In this document: positions 1 to 9,222 of the stretch, in pieces
How positions within the stretch are numbered: position 1 is the first letter of the stretch
Layout of the letters: each line of letters opens with the position of its first letter
Origin: Marinibacterium anthonyi
Lineage (GTDB): Bacteria; Pseudomonadota; Alphaproteobacteria; Rhodobacterales; Rhodobacteraceae
DNA length: 64,000 nt
Assembly: GCA_003217735.2 (NCBI GenBank)
Contig: CP031585.1
Span: forward strand, 3,521,501-3,585,500
Direction: 5' to 3'
Translations under genes and position numbers: made by a program
Notes under the pieces: model-generated
The model's input: only the letters and a program-made list of their open reading frames with translations
Told to the model about the DNA's origin: nothing
The model's database searches: none

Positions 1-119
1 AGCGGCAGCGAATAGTCGAACCCGTAATAGCTGGGTTCGAATCGCGGCGAAATCATGGCGATCCTCAGCTTGCGCGGCTCGGCATTTCCAGAAATCTCCT
101 GCGTCTCCAACAGGTTCAT
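1..119 (-). CDS. Partial N-terminus, probable B12-binding radical SAM protein
   Basis: The gene starts at 119 on the minus strand and runs off the left edge, so only about 39 residues are visible. After a short lead the protein reads 'RKLRIAMISPRFEPSYYGF', continuing with DYSLPL. A first beta strand followed by a 'PRFEPSYYGFDY' loop resembles the start of the cobalamin-binding domain of B12-dependent radical SAM proteins. A GGAGGCATG-like context precedes the start. The CxxxCxxC motif that would prove the call lies outside the window. A glycosyltransferase or another Rossmann-type enzyme is possible. Confidence 0.4.
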   Translation of the reverse strand, partial: MNLLETQEISGNAEPRKLRIAMISPRFEPSYYGFDYSLP

Positions 120-286
120 GACATGCCTCCCAATCAACAAATAAATCTTGAATTGCAGCAAACAACTTCGCTGTAAGTAACTTAGCTCACACTTCATGAT
201 TGAAGTCTGCAAGAAAATGACACGATTGCCCGACCACCAATATGCCGATCAGGGCAAAGTTATCGAGGCGATCGCAAACCGGCGAT

Positions 287-1027
287 CTAGCCGGCAACCG
301 CGCGCAGCAGCTTCTTGCGGGCAGGGGGAATGGCGCCGATTTCAAGTCCGGTGAAGACGTGCAGCGTGTTCATCTGCCGGTCTACGACCGCATGATCGCT
401 GACCCAGCCGCCCATCATCAGGTAGGTCCGCAACAACGGCGGCATCTTCAGCATCGCCTTCTTCGCATCCGGCTTGCGGCGCAACCGCGCGGCATAGCGG
501 AAGATCTCGGGCGCCTTGACCCGGGGCAGCCAGCGATTGGGCGCCAGGTGGCGGGCCTTGAGCACGGCGAAGGCGTCCAGGTAGGTGTCCGTCTCGGTCC
601 CCGCGAAGGAAGAGCAGCCGAACAGCATTTCGACCCGCTGGTCATCGACCAGCCGGGTCATCGCCCCCCAGGCCACGCGCAGAATGTCGGGATCGGACCA
701 GTCGGGGTGGATGCAGAACCGCCCCACCTCGACCATGCGGCCCTGGAAATCGGCCAGAGCCGACAACCCGTAATACTGCGCCGAATAACAGCGGTCGAGT
801 TCGCCGCCGTGTTCCAGAAGCAGCAACCGAAAGCAGCAGACCAGCGTCCCGGACCGCAGATCGCGCACCATGACATGCAGACAGGTTTTGTCGAAAACGT
901 CACAATCCGGCCCCTGAAGCCCGAAGCACAGCCCCCGCAGGGCCTGTGCCTGGGCCAGGTCCCCCGGCCCCGCGGCCAGCGCGGCATGGTATTTTCCACG
1001 GGTCAGCGACGGCAGTTTCAGCGGCAT
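287..1027 (-). CDS. olsB: L-ornithine N-alpha-acyltransferase (OlsB-like)
   Basis: OlsB transfers a 3-hydroxyacyl chain from acyl carrier protein to ornithine, the first step in making phosphorus-free ornithine lipids. The 246-residue protein matches the family length. It has the GNAT-type N-acyltransferase layout: 'ALRGLCFG' near the N-terminus, a central 'CFRLLLLEHG' strand, then 'YYGLSAL' and 'MVEVGRFCIHPDW', followed by 'LFGCSSFAGT'. The ATG at 1027 (MPLKLPSL) is preferred to an in-frame TTG two codons upstream. No olsA neighbour is visible. The enzyme is expected at the inner face of the cytoplasmic membrane. Confidence 0.82.
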   Translation of the reverse strand: MPLKLPSLTRGKYHAALAAGPGDLAQAQALRGLCFGLQGPDCDVFDKTCLHVMVRDLRSGTLVCCFRLLLLEHGGELDRCYSAQYYGLSALADFQGRMVEVGRFCIHPDWSDPDILRVAWGAMTRLVDDQRVEMLFGCSSFAGTETDTYLDAFAVLKARHLAPNRWLPRVKAPEIFRYAARLRRKPDAKKAMLKMPPLLRTYLMMGGWVSDHAVVDRQMNTLHVFTGLEIGAIPPARKKLLRAVAG

Positions 1028-1272
1028 CGGCAACGGCGTCCTGTCAGCAACGACTCAGGGTCCGGCCGCGGCTAGCACACCGGATCCGACAATTATGTGA
1101 CGCCGACGGTCGAAGGAAAAGGCGGGCCAAGAAAAAGGCGGGCCGGCACAGAGCGGCCCGCACCGGGGTCGAAAAGGTAAACGGACAAGGGAATCAGGCG
1201 CCGGCCCCAAGCGATTGCCCGGAACACCGGCCCCAAGCAATGTCCCCGACATACTGGCCCCGAATACTGGCC

Positions 1273-1734
1273 CTAGAGACCGCCCGGACGATAATTTCCG
1301 AGGTTGCCGAACAATTGCCGCAGGAAGGTCTTGTCGGTGATTCCCGAACTGGTGACCCGCCGCGTCAGCGGAACGACATTGCCGTCTTCCAGCGCGTAGG
1401 TCTCGATATTGCGGACGACGCCGGAGTCATCGAAGCTGATCGCGACCAGCTTGCGTTCGACTTCCTTGGGTTCGGCGGCGCCGAAATAGCGCATCTTTGT
1501 CGACAGATAGTAATAGTCGCTGTTGGGCAGGACCCCCACCGACGACGGCGTCCCGACGGATTCGGCCACGCTGTCGCGCGTATCCACGCCCACGACCAGC
1601 TGCGCCAGTTCGGCATCCGACGGCGCATAGCCGTGGTTGCGGTATTGCACCGTGCAGGCCCCAAGGCCGACAGCCAGCGCCAGTGCCGCCATCAGGCGGA
1701 GCCCGGGCCGGGATCGGGTCGCTCTTGGGATCAT
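1273..1734 (-). CDS. bamE: Outer membrane protein assembly factor BamE (SmpA/OmlA) lipoprotein
   Basis: BamE is a small outer-membrane lipoprotein that stabilises the BAM complex for beta-barrel insertion. The product has 153 residues. Translation from the ATG at 1734 gives a basic start, a hydrophobic stretch and a lipobox ending 'LGAC', typical of lipoprotein signal peptides. The SmpA/OmlA fold follows, with a 'DTRDSVAESVGTPSSVG' helix-turn and 'DYYYLSTKMRYFG'. A longer reading to 1800 would put extra residues before the signal peptide, so 1734 is chosen. It is divergent from yceD, which starts 87 bases away. Confidence 0.85.
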   Translation of the reverse strand: MIPRATRSRPGLRLMAALALAVGLGACTVQYRNHGYAPSDAELAQLVVGVDTRDSVAESVGTPSSVGVLPNSDYYYLSTKMRYFGAAEPKEVERKLVAISFDDSGVVRNIETYALEDGNVVPLTRRVTSSGITDKTFLRQLFGNLGNYRPGGL

Positions 1735-1820
1735 GTCTGCCTCTTGTATTGCCGTATCATGCCTTTTATCCCGATACCCCAATCCGCCCTTGGGGTTCAA
1801 GAAACGAAAAGAGGCCTGGA

Positions 1821-2369
1821 ATGACCGATCAGCCGCAGCAAGCCGACAAGATCCGCGTCGCGGACCTGAGCCAGCAGGTCCCGACCCCGTTCCGCATCGT
1901 GCCCGACGCGGATGCGCTGAAGGGACTCGCGGCGGTTCTGGACCTGGATGGCCTGCGCAAGCTGCGCTTTGAAGGCACCATCGCCGCGCAAGGCCAGCGC
2001 GACTGGCTGCTGACCGGCCGGCTGGGCGCCACGGTGGTGCAGCCCTGCGTGGTGACGCTGGCCCCGGTGACGACCCGGGTCGAAACGGACGTGCGCCGGG
2101 TCTACGTGAAGGATTACGTGCTTCCCAACGGCGACGAGGTCGAGATGCCCGAGGATGACGAGACCGAACCGCTGGGCCGCGAGATCGACCTGGGCGCGGT
2201 GATGACCGAGGCGCTGTCGCTGGCGCTGCCGGTCTATCCGCGCGCGGACGCGGCCGAGATGGAAAGCACCGTCTTTACCGAGCCGGGCAAGCAGGCGATG
2301 ACCGATGACGACACCAAACCCTTTGCCGCGCTGGCCGCTCTGAAGACGGACCGTACGGAAAAGAAATGA
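1821..2369 (+). CDS. yceD: YceD family (DUF177) protein
   Basis: This is a 182-residue YceD/DUF177 protein, a family almost always encoded just before rpmF (ribosomal protein L32), as here. Its precise role in alphaproteobacteria is unsettled; a link to 23S rRNA or ribosome maturation has been proposed. Typical features are 'GQRDWLLTGRLGATVVQPCVVTLAPV', seen here in pieces around residues 56-80, and an acidic segment 'EMPEDDETEPLG'. The ATG at 1821 follows a purine-rich AAAAGAGG. It is followed by about 230 bases without a gene before rpmF. Confidence 0.8.
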   Translation: MTDQPQQADKIRVADLSQQVPTPFRIVPDADALKGLAAVLDLDGLRKLRFEGTIAAQGQRDWLLTGRLGATVVQPCVVTLAPVTTRVETDVRRVYVKDYVLPNGDEVEMPEDDETEPLGREIDLGAVMTEALSLALPVYPRADAAEMESTVFTEPGKQAMTDDDTKPFAALAALKTDRTEKK

Positions 2370-2599
2370 TCATGGCGTGAAGAGGGAAGGATTGAGGGGG
2401 GGTATCGCAGCGGAATTTCGCGAAAACCACCCACTTTCCCCTTGCGCCGGAAACGCGAATCCGTATTTTCGCGCCTTCATCGAATTTAGGGTTGGACAAG
2501 CTCGGGGCCGCGGCCTACACGCTCGTCACGCCCGAGAGTGTGACACTAGCAAACGCGGCCCACCGAAACTCCCGGGCCCAGAGAAGGTAAGGTTGAGAC

Positions 2600-2806
2600 A
2601 TGGCCGTTCAACAGAACAAAGTCTCCAAGTCGCGCCGCAACAACCGTCGCGCCCATGACGCGCTGGTCGCAGCGAACCCGAATGAATGCTCCAACTGCGG
2701 AGAACTCAAGCGGCCGCACCACGTGTGCGCGTCCTGCGGTCACTATGACGACCGCGAGATCGTTGCCGTGGGCGACGAGATCGATCTCGACGAAGACGCT
2801 GCCTGA
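2600..2806 (+). CDS. rpmF: 50S ribosomal protein L32
   Basis: L32 is a small basic protein of the large ribosomal subunit. The 68-residue product starts '[20 protein letters not shown]', the conserved L32 N-terminus that follows the classic alphaproteobacterial MAVP/MAVQQNK pattern. It has a zinc ribbon with paired cysteines, '[20 protein letters not shown]'. An AAGGTAAGG-like ribosome binding site precedes the ATG. It lies between yceD and plsX in the conserved rpmF-plsX-fabH order, which links ribosome and lipid synthesis in many bacteria. Confidence 0.97.
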   Translation: MAVQQNKVSKSRRNNRRAHDALVAANPNECSNCGELKRPHHVCASCGHYDDREIVAVGDEIDLDEDAA

Positions 2807-2846
2807 CCGCTGACAACTGCCTGCAGGCTTCAGTGACAACACGAAC

Positions 2847-3968
2847 GTGACGCCCCCCTCCCCTCCGATGCCCGACCGGACAGACCGTATCGTTATTTCG
2901 GTTGATGCCATGGGGGGAGACAAGGGGCCTGCGGCTGTGGTCGCAGGTCTTGCGACCTCTGTTCAGAAGAACCCCGACATCGCCTTCATCCTTCACGGAC
3001 CGGAAGACGAGCTTGAGAAGCTGATCGCGCGCCGGCGTGCCCTGCACGACCGGGTCGAGATCCGGCATGCCGCGGACGTGGTCACGATGGAAGACCGCCC
3101 CAGCCAGGTGATGCGCCATGGCGAGGGCACGTCGATGTGGTCGACGCTGGATTGCGTGCGCAACGGCGAAGCGACCGTGGCGGTGAGCTGCGGCAACACC
3201 GGCGCGCTGATGGCGCTGTCGATGGTCCGGCTGCGCCGGTTGCCGGGCGTGTCGCGTCCGGCGATTGCCGTTCTGTGGCCGTCGCGGAACCCGCAGGGGT
3301 TCAACGTGATGCTGGACGGCGGCGCCGACATTCGCGCCGATGCCCGCGATCTTCTGCAATTCGCCCTGATGGGCACATCCTATGCGCGCAACGGCCTGGG
3401 GCTGAAACGTCCCCGGATCGGGCTGCTGAACGTGGGCACCGAACGGACCAAGGGCCGCCCGGAGCTGCAGGAAGCGCACGCGCTGATCTCGCGCTATGCC
3501 GAGCCCGCGCAATACGATTTCATCGGTTTCGTCGAGGGCGGGGACCTTCCCGGCGATGTCTGCGACGTGATCGTGACCGACGGGTTTACCGGAAACGTGG
3601 CTCTGAAGACCGGCGAAGGCACGGCGGCGCTGATCGGCGACCAGCTGAAGGCCAGCTTCCGCATGTCGCCGCTGTCGCGGCTGGCGGCGATGCTGGCCTA
3701 TCGCCCGCTGATGCGCCTGAACAAGCGGATCGATCCGCGCCGGGTCAACGGCGGCGTGTTCCTGGGGCTGAACGGCACGGTGGTGAAATCCCACGGCAGC
3801 GCCGACGCCACGGGGATATCGGCCGCGGTCAAGCTGGCCTTTCAGCTGGCGGAATCGCAGTTTTCGCAAAAGATCGCCGCACGGCTTGCATCCGTGGACG
3901 AGCTTGACCATGATGCCCGTGCCGATACGACGGCCGAAGAACCAATCATAAAAAAAGGGCAGACTTGA
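2847..3968 (+). CDS. plsX: Phosphate acyltransferase PlsX
   Basis: PlsX converts acyl-ACP and phosphate to acyl-phosphate, the acyl donor for PlsY in phosphatidic acid synthesis. It is a peripheral membrane enzyme. The product is 373 residues from a GTG at 2847, or 366 from an ATG at 2868 (MPDRTDR); both starts are plausible and I cannot separate them. Family motifs are clear: 'ISVDAMGGDKGP' near the N-terminus, 'CGNTGALMALSM', 'GLLNVGTE', 'DGFTGNVALKTGEG' and 'NGGVFLGLNGTVVKSHGS'. The stop is three bases before the fabH start, indicating translation from a single operon. Confidence 0.96.
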   Translation: MTPPSPPMPDRTDRIVISVDAMGGDKGPAAVVAGLATSVQKNPDIAFILHGPEDELEKLIARRRALHDRVEIRHAADVVTMEDRPSQVMRHGEGTSMWSTLDCVRNGEATVAVSCGNTGALMALSMVRLRRLPGVSRPAIAVLWPSRNPQGFNVMLDGGADIRADARDLLQFALMGTSYARNGLGLKRPRIGLLNVGTERTKGRPELQEAHALISRYAEPAQYDFIGFVEGGDLPGDVCDVIVTDGFTGNVALKTGEGTAALIGDQLKASFRMSPLSRLAAMLAYRPLMRLNKRIDPRRVNGGVFLGLNGTVVKSHGSADATGISAAVKLAFQLAESQFSQKIAARLASVDELDHDARADTTAEEPIIKKGQT

Positions 3969-3971
3969 CAA

Positions 3972-4943
3972 ATGGTTAGCCGAGCCGTTGTGCAAGGTGT
4001 GGGGCACTATCTTCCTGAGCGTGTGGTTCCGAACAGCCATTTCGAGAGCTTTCTGGACACGTCGGACGAATGGATCCGCACGCGGTCCGGGATCGAACGG
4101 CGCCATTTCGCGGCCGAGGGCCAGACCACGTCGGAACTGGCCGCCCATGCCGCCCGCGCCGCCCTGGCCAATGCAGGGATGGAGATCGACGAGATCGACG
4201 CGATCATCGTCGCCACATCCACCGCCGACCTGACCTTCCCCTCTGCCGCCACCATGGTGCAGGCCGACCTGGGCATGACCCATGGGTTCGCCTTTGACGT
4301 CCAAGCCGTCTGTGCGGGGTTCGTCTATGCGCTGACCAATGCCAATGCGCTGATCGTGTCAGGCCAGGTCAAGACCGTCATGGTGATCGGGGCGGAAACC
4401 TTCAGCCGGATCATGGACTGGACCGACAGGGCGACCTGTGTGCTGTTCGGCGATGGTGCCGGCGCGCTGATCCTGCGCGCGGACGAAGGCGAAGGCACCT
4501 CGGACGATCGCGGCATCCTGTCCGCCGACCTGCATTCCGACGGCCGCTACCGCGACCTGCTGTATGTCGACGGCGGCGTCAGCACGCAAACCACCGGCTA
4601 CCTGCGCATGCAGGGCAATCAGGTGTTCCGCCACGCGGTGGAAAAACTGGCCTCGACCGCGCGCGCCGCGCTGGAAAAGGCCGGGCTGGGGCCCGACGAC
4701 CTGGACTGGATCGTGCCGCACCAGGCGAATATCCGCATCATCCAGGGCACCGCCCGCAAGATGAACCTGCCGATGGACAAGGTCGTGGTGACCGTCCAGG
4801 ACCACGGCAACACCTCGGCCGCGTCGATCCCGATGGCCCTGTCGGTGGGCGTGGAACGCGGCCAGATCAAGCCCGGCGACCTGCTGGTGACCGAAGCGAT
4901 CGGCGGCGGGCTGGCCTGGGGCGCGGTGGTCCTGCGCTGGTAG
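3972..4943 (+). CDS. fabH: 3-oxoacyl-ACP synthase III (KAS III)
   Basis: FabH condenses acetyl-CoA with malonyl-ACP to start type II fatty acid synthesis. The 323-residue protein has the full catalytic triad in context: cysteine in 'DVQAVCAGFVYAL', histidine in 'IVPHQANIRI' and asparagine in 'DHGNTSAASIP'. It also has the N-terminal 'TSDEWIRTRSGIERRH' typical of KAS III and a C-terminal 'GGGLAWGAVVLRW'. The start ATG lies three bases after plsX and follows GACTTGACAA. A GC-rich run of ACGCACCGG-type direct repeats lies just after the stop. Confidence 0.97.
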   Translation: MVSRAVVQGVGHYLPERVVPNSHFESFLDTSDEWIRTRSGIERRHFAAEGQTTSELAAHAARAALANAGMEIDEIDAIIVATSTADLTFPSAATMVQADLGMTHGFAFDVQAVCAGFVYALTNANALIVSGQVKTVMVIGAETFSRIMDWTDRATCVLFGDGAGALILRADEGEGTSDDRGILSADLHSDGRYRDLLYVDGGVSTQTTGYLRMQGNQVFRHAVEKLASTARAALEKAGLGPDDLDWIVPHQANIRIIQGTARKMNLPMDKVVVTVQDHGNTSAASIPMALSVGVERGQIKPGDLLVTEAIGGGLAWGAVVLRW

Positions 4944-5111
4944 GCCCGGGACGCACCGGACGCACCGGACGCACCGGGGGCGCCCCGCTGCGCTTTCGGT
5001 TTCCGTCTGGTATCGGCGGAGAAACACCGCCAAAGAAGCTTCCTGCAATTCGTTGATATTGACAGCTAAATTTGCATGGGCCTATCCTTTGAAAAAAACC
5101 CGGGGGACGGT

Positions 5112-5414
5112 ATGGGAGAAAAGACCTTGACGCGGATGGATCTGAGCGAAGCGGTGTTCCGCGAAGTCGGTCTGTCCCGCAACGAAAGCTCGCAGCTTGT
5201 GGAAAGCATGCTCGAGCATATGTCCGACGCGTTGGTGCGGGGGGAACAGGTCAAGATCTCGTCCTTTGGCACCTTCACCGTGCGCGAGAAATCCGCGCGT
5301 GTCGGGCGCAACCCCAAGACGGGGGAAGAGGTGCCGATTCAGCCCCGCAGGGTGCTGACCTTCCGGCCCTCGCATCTGATGAAGGACCGTGTTGCCGCCG
5401 GCAACAAGAAGTAG
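5112..5414 (+). CDS. ihfA: Integration host factor subunit alpha
   Basis: IHF is a heterodimeric nucleoid protein that bends DNA sharply at specific sites; this is the alpha subunit. Starting at the ATG at 5112 ([16 protein letters not shown]) gives 100 residues, the usual length. Further upstream in-frame starts would add an atypical N-terminal extension. Visible signatures are '[17 protein letters not shown]', '[12 protein letters not shown]' and the DNA-intercalating arm '[16 protein letters not shown]'. The MerR-type regulator follows after 41 bases, a conserved ihfA-merR pairing in alphaproteobacteria. An IHF dependency of the Mu-like prophage in this window is possible but not shown. 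Confidence 0.95.
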   Translation: MGEKTLTRMDLSEAVFREVGLSRNESSQLVESMLEHMSDALVRGEQVKISSFGTFTVREKSARVGRNPKTGEEVPIQPRRVLTFRPSHLMKDRVAAGNKK

Positions 5415-5455
5415 GCCAGAAGACGTAGGCCAGGTTTGGCCTGATTGGAGCCTGA

Positions 5456-6850
5456 ATGGAAAAATCGCCCGACGCCTTTCGCACCATCAGCGAAGTCGCC
5501 GACTGGCTGGGCATTCAGGCGCATGTCCTTCGCTTCTGGGAAAGCAAGTTTACCCAGGTGAAGCCAGTCAAACGTGCCGGCGGGCGGCGGTATTACCGCC
5601 CTGCCGACATGATGCTTCTGGGTGGCATCAAGAAACTGCTGCACGAAGACGGGATGACCATCAAGGGCGTCCAGAAAGTGTTGCGGGAACAAGGGATTGC
5701 GACGGTGTCAGAGCTGTCGCAATCGCTGGACGACATGGCCGTCAACGCCGCCCGGCCGCGCCGGGCACAGACGGTCGTGCCCTTCCATGCCCGGCCTTCG
5801 GTGCTGGAAACCGCCGCGAAGGCGCGCGAGAACGCGCAGGTCGAACTGGCGCTCAGCGGAGAGGACGACCGGTTCGACGACGATTTCATCGGCGATGACC
5901 TGATCGAATCCAGCCCCCTTCGCGAAGCCCCGGTCCTGCCGCAGACCGCCGCGCCGCTGGCGGGCGACAGGCCCGACGACGCCACGCCTGCCGCATTCGA
6001 CGCCGTCGATGACGAGACCGGCGAGGAAAATCCGGCCGAGGCCACGCCCCTGGATGCCGCGCCCCGGACGCCTGATCTGTCCGACGCGGACGACGACGGC
6101 GCGCCTGCCGCCCCCTCCATGCCGACCTTCCGCCGCCACCCGGCCGCCCCCGTGGCGCCCGCCCCAATGATCGAAGGGCCGGTGGTGGAAGAAGAAACCC
6201 TGCCCGGCGTGACCGCCGATTTTGCAGAGATCCCGGACGCCGTCGAAGACCCGACCGAGACGGTCGACGCGGCGCGCGAAGAGGTCGACGAAGAGGTCGC
6301 TGATTCTCTCGACCTGCCCGACGAGGACGACGCCGAGGCCCCCGAGATCGAAGAACCGGTCGAAGAGACCCTTGAGGCGGTGGAAGAAATGGCGGTCGAG
6401 GAGTCGGCCGAGGAAAACTTTGACGCCCCGCTGGATGACGTGACCGAGGCCCCGCTGGACGACGCCGCGGTCGAAGACGAACCGATCGGCGTGGCGCCGG
6501 ACGAAGATGCGCCGGTCGAAGATGCGCCGCAGGATGAGACGCCCGAGGCAGACGAAGCGCCCGAAGGTGAGACCCCGGAAGACGAACCGCTGGCGGCCGC
6601 CGATACGGCGCTTGAGGACGTCAACGAAGACGCTGTCGAAGACCAGACGCCCGCGACCGGCCTGCGCCCGCGCGTCGTCGATGCCCCCGATCCGCCGGCC
6701 GAGGACCAGATCGACGCGGCCCCCGGCCTTCTGTCGCTGGTGGCCCGGCTGGACCGCCTGCCCGCCGATCAAAGCGCCGATATCGCCTCGCTGGCCGAGG
6801 CGCTGCATGCCTGGAAGACCGGCCAGGCCTCGCGCCACGCGGCGCAATAG
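5456..6850 (+). CDS. MerR family transcriptional regulator with long acidic tail
   Basis: Residues 1 to about 85 form a MerR-type winged helix: '[20 protein letters not shown]' then [20 protein letters not shown] and a '[20 protein letters not shown]' helix. The remaining 370 or so residues are mostly Glu, Asp, Ala and Pro, with repeated 'EDAP', 'DEAPEGE' and 'EEPVEE' phrases and no visible globular domain, until a short more regular end '[20 protein letters not shown]'. The head matches the MerR regulator regularly found after ihfA. Effector and targets are unknown. The tail gives a length of 464 residues, much longer than classical MerR proteins (about 140). Confidence 0.9.
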   Translation: MEKSPDAFRTISEVADWLGIQAHVLRFWESKFTQVKPVKRAGGRRYYRPADMMLLGGIKKLLHEDGMTIKGVQKVLREQGIATVSELSQSLDDMAVNAARPRRAQTVVPFHARPSVLETAAKARENAQVELALSGEDDRFDDDFIGDDLIESSPLREAPVLPQTAAPLAGDRPDDATPAAFDAVDDETGEENPAEATPLDAAPRTPDLSDADDDGAPAAPSMPTFRRHPAAPVAPAPMIEGPVVEEETLPGVTADFAEIPDAVEDPTETVDAAREEVDEEVADSLDLPDEDDAEAPEIEEPVEETLEAVEEMAVEESAEENFDAPLDDVTEAPLDDAAVEDEPIGVAPDEDAPVEDAPQDETPEADEAPEGETPEDEPLAAADTALEDVNEDAVEDQTPATGLRPRVVDAPDPPAEDQIDAAPGLLSLVARLDRLPADQSADIASLAEALHAWKTGQASRHAAQ

Positions 6851-6963
6851 GTCCGGCGCGGGCCGGGCTTTTCCGCCGTGCGAATTTCGGTGAAATCTCC
6901 TGCCGATTTGTCCCGGATTTGCCCTTGCCCCCGCCGGCAAAATCTTTATGAACACTCCAACGT

Positions 6964-7040
6964 CGGGCTATGGCGCAGCCTGGTAGCGCGTCCGTCTGGG
7001 GGACGGAAGGTCGCAGGTTCGAGTCCTGCTAGCCCGACCA
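6964..7040 (+). tRNA. tRNA-Pro (anticodon GGG)
   Basis: A full cloverleaf can be drawn. The acceptor arm CGGGCTA (6964-6970) pairs with TAGCCCG (7030-7036), followed by A and an encoded CCA. The D arm contains GGCGCAGCCTGGTAGCGC. The anticodon arm TCCGT-CTGGGGG-ACGGA places GGG as anticodon, reading proline CCC/CCU. The T arm is GCAGGTTCGAGTCCTGC. Length is 77 bases including CCA. It stands alone between the merR-type gene and the dCTP deaminase gene. Confidence 0.96.
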
Positions 7041-7113
7041 ATATCGCTGATCCCCGCCAGGATCGGCACCGAATATCCCGAACACGATCACGGGACACAG
7101 GAGGCCCGAAGGC

Positions 7114-8184
7114 ATGAGTGGCGTCCTCTGCGACAGCGGTATCCGCGACTTGATCGTCTCCGGCGCAGTGTCCGCCGACCCCGACATCCTCCCCGATCAG
7201 ATCCAGCCGGCCAGCCTTGATTTGCGGCTTGGCACCAGGGCCCATCGCCTGCGCGCGTCCTTCCTGACCGGCAAGGGCGCCACCGTCGCCGACCGCATGA
7301 CCGAGCTGGAGATGCATTGCATCGACCTGACCGATGGCGCGGTGCTGGAAAAGGGCTGCGTCTACCTTGTGCCGCTGATGGAACGGGTGTCCCTGCCCAA
7401 GGGCATATCGGCCGCGGCCAATGCCAAAAGCTCGACCGGGCGGCTGGACCTGCTGACGCGGGTGGTGATCGATGACGGCACCGAATTCGACCGCGTCCAG
7501 GGCGGCTATGACGGCCCGCTTTATGCCGAAATCTGCCCCCGCAGCTTTTCGGTGCTGGTGCGGCCCGGCATGCGGCTGAACCAGATCCGGTTCCGCGACG
7601 GCCAGGCGGTGCTAAGCGATGACGAATTGCGCGCGCTGCATGCGCGGACGCCGCTGGTCGACACGCCGGCGCTGATCCAGGACGGTCTGGGCTTTTCCGT
7701 CGACCTGAAACCGCAGGGCACCACGCTGGTGGGCTACCGGGCGAAACCCCATACCGGGCTGATCGACCTGGACCGGATCGGCGCTTACGACCCGGCCGAT
7801 TACTGGGAAGAAATCCATTCCGAAACCGGCCGCATCATCCTGGATCCCGGGGCGTTCTACATCCTTGTCAGCCGCGAGGCGGTGCATATCCCGCCCGCCT
7901 ATGCCGCTGAAATGGCGCCCTATCTGGCGATGGTCGGCGAATTCCGGGTGCATTACGCGGGCTTCTTCGACCCGGGCTTCGGCCATGCCGAAGCCGGCGG
8001 CGCGGGCGCGCGCGGCGTGCTGGAAGTGCGCTGCCACGAGGCGCCTTTCGTGCTGGAACACGGGCAGGTGGTGGGCCGGCTGGTCTATGAACGGATGTCC
8101 GCGCCTCCGGCCACGCTGTATGGGGCCGGGATCGCGTCGAATTACCAGGGCCAGGGTCTGAAACTGGCCAAACACTTCCGCTAG
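7114..8184 (+). CDS. dcd: 2'-deoxycytidine 5'-triphosphate deaminase (long alphaproteobacterial form)
   Basis: The enzyme converts dCTP to dUTP for thymidylate synthesis. At 356 residues it is about twice the length of E. coli Dcd and matches the long form common in alphaproteobacteria, which looks like two dUTPase/DCD-fold halves. Motifs in the first half are 'DQIQPASLDLRLG', 'AAANAKSSTGRLDLLTRVV' and 'GPLYAEICPRSFSVLVRPG'. The second half has 'GVLEVRCHEAPFVLEHGQVV'. The ATG at 7114 has a strong AGGAGG about ten bases upstream. Its 3' end overlaps by four bases the end of the small convergent gene at 8181. Confidence 0.88.
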   Translation: MSGVLCDSGIRDLIVSGAVSADPDILPDQIQPASLDLRLGTRAHRLRASFLTGKGATVADRMTELEMHCIDLTDGAVLEKGCVYLVPLMERVSLPKGISAAANAKSSTGRLDLLTRVVIDDGTEFDRVQGGYDGPLYAEICPRSFSVLVRPGMRLNQIRFRDGQAVLSDDELRALHARTPLVDTPALIQDGLGFSVDLKPQGTTLVGYRAKPHTGLIDLDRIGAYDPADYWEEIHSETGRIILDPGAFYILVSREAVHIPPAYAAEMAPYLAMVGEFRVHYAGFFDPGFGHAEAGGAGARGVLEVRCHEAPFVLEHGQVVGRLVYERMSAPPATLYGAGIASNYQGQGLKLAKHFR

Positions 8185-8459
8185 AACCGCCGCACCTTGC
8201 GCGCCTGCTGCGCGGCCTGGCGCGCCAGGTCGCTTTGCTGACGCTGTTTCCGGGCCTCGGTCGGGGCGGGCGCGTCCCAGGGTCCTTTTGCATGATCGGG
8301 CGCATGATCGCGTGCATCCTGGACCGGCGGACGCGGCTTGGCCTTGGGCGCCTTGCCCTGCCCCATGTTGCGGCTGGCGGCGCGGATGCCCGCGTTGATC
8401 CCCTTGCGCATGGCCCGGCGCATGAAGATGCGCAGGAACATGTTGATGTATCTGTCCAT
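8181..8459 (-). CDS. Conserved hypothetical small basic protein
   Basis: The product has 92 residues. An amphipathic N-terminus 'MDRYINMFLRIFMRRAMRKG' carries many Arg/Lys and Met, then 'INAGIRAAS'. A Pro/Ala/Lys-rich linker follows, and a C-terminal helix 'DLARQAAQQARKVRRF'. I do not recognise a domain. The N-terminal part could lie on the membrane surface. It is convergent with dcd, with a four-base overlap of stop codons. No function is assigned. Confidence 0.6.
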   Translation of the reverse strand: MDRYINMFLRIFMRRAMRKGINAGIRAASRNMGQGKAPKAKPRPPVQDARDHAPDHAKGPWDAPAPTEARKQRQQSDLARQAAQQARKVRRF

Positions 8460-8529
8460 GTGGCGGCTCCGTTTCCTGAGCCTGATCTAGGGATGAATCC
8501 CGACGTTTTCAGGGCCTAAGCAGGGCGTT

Positions 8530-9222
8530 TCAGTCTTCGAACAACTCGGTCTGATCCTCGCCGCCCATATCCTCGTCGTCCTCGTCGTCCTCGGTCTCGC
8601 CCAATCCGGGCATCGGGCGGCTTTCCAGAAGGCCTGCGGCACGCAGTTCCTTGATGCCGGGCAGGTCGCGGGCGTTTTCCAGACCGAAGTGGTCCAGGAA
8701 CACCGGCGTCACCACAAAGGTCACCGGACGGCCCGGGGTCATCCGGCGGCGGCCCAGGCGGATCCATTCCAGTTCCAGCAACAAATCGATGGTGCCCCGC
8801 GACACCGACACGCCGCGGATCTCCTCGATCTCGGCGCGGGTGACGGGCTGGTGATAGGCGATGATGGCCAGCGTTTCGATCGCGGCGCGGCTCAGCTTGC
8901 GCGTCTCGACGGTTTCCTTGCGCATCAGGAACCCAAGGTCCGGCGCGGTGCGGAAAGCCCAGGCGTCGCCCACCCGGACCACGCGCACACCGCGCCCCTC
9001 GTAGCGCTTGCGCAGGTAGACCAGCGCCTCGGCCGCGTCCGACCCATGGGGCATCCGGGCTTCCAGGTCGCGCACCGAAATCGGCTCGACCGTGGCAAAG
9101 AGGATCGCCTCGATCATGCGTTCCTGTTCGGCAATGGGCGGCGCGTCGAATAGGCTTTCCTCGACAGCGTCAGGTCCCCGCGCTTCCTCGTCGGGCATCT
9201 CCTGCTCGGGCGTGTCGGTCAT
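8530..9222 (-). CDS. scpB: Segregation and condensation protein B
   Basis: ScpB is the winged-helix (kite) partner of ScpA in the SMC condensin complex that compacts and separates chromosomes. The 230-residue product has the family core 'MIEAILFATVEPISVRDLEA', a 'LRKRYEGRGVRVVRVGDAWA' strand pair, 'ETLAIIAYHQPVTRAEIEEI' and 'VTPVFLDHFGLE'. The C-terminus is acidic. Its ATG overlaps the scpA stop by four bases (ATGA), so the two are translationally coupled within nagZ-scpA-scpB. Confidence 0.95.
   Translation of the reverse strand: MTDTPEQEMPDEEARGPDAVEESLFDAPPIAEQERMIEAILFATVEPISVRDLEARMPHGSDAAEALVYLRKRYEGRGVRVVRVGDAWAFRTAPDLGFLMRKETVETRKLSRAAIETLAIIAYHQPVTRAEIEEIRGVSVSRGTIDLLLELEWIRLGRRRMTPGRPVTFVVTPVFLDHFGLENARDLPGIKELRAAGLLESRPMPGLGETEDDEDDEDMGGEDQTELFED

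Noticed and set aside
5593-6624. Minus-strand Ser/Ala/Gly-rich ORF and a 415-residue Arg/Gly-rich ORF opposite the MerR gene
   Set aside because: Both are mirror images of the low-complexity acidic tail; composition is what antisense of Glu/Asp codons gives.
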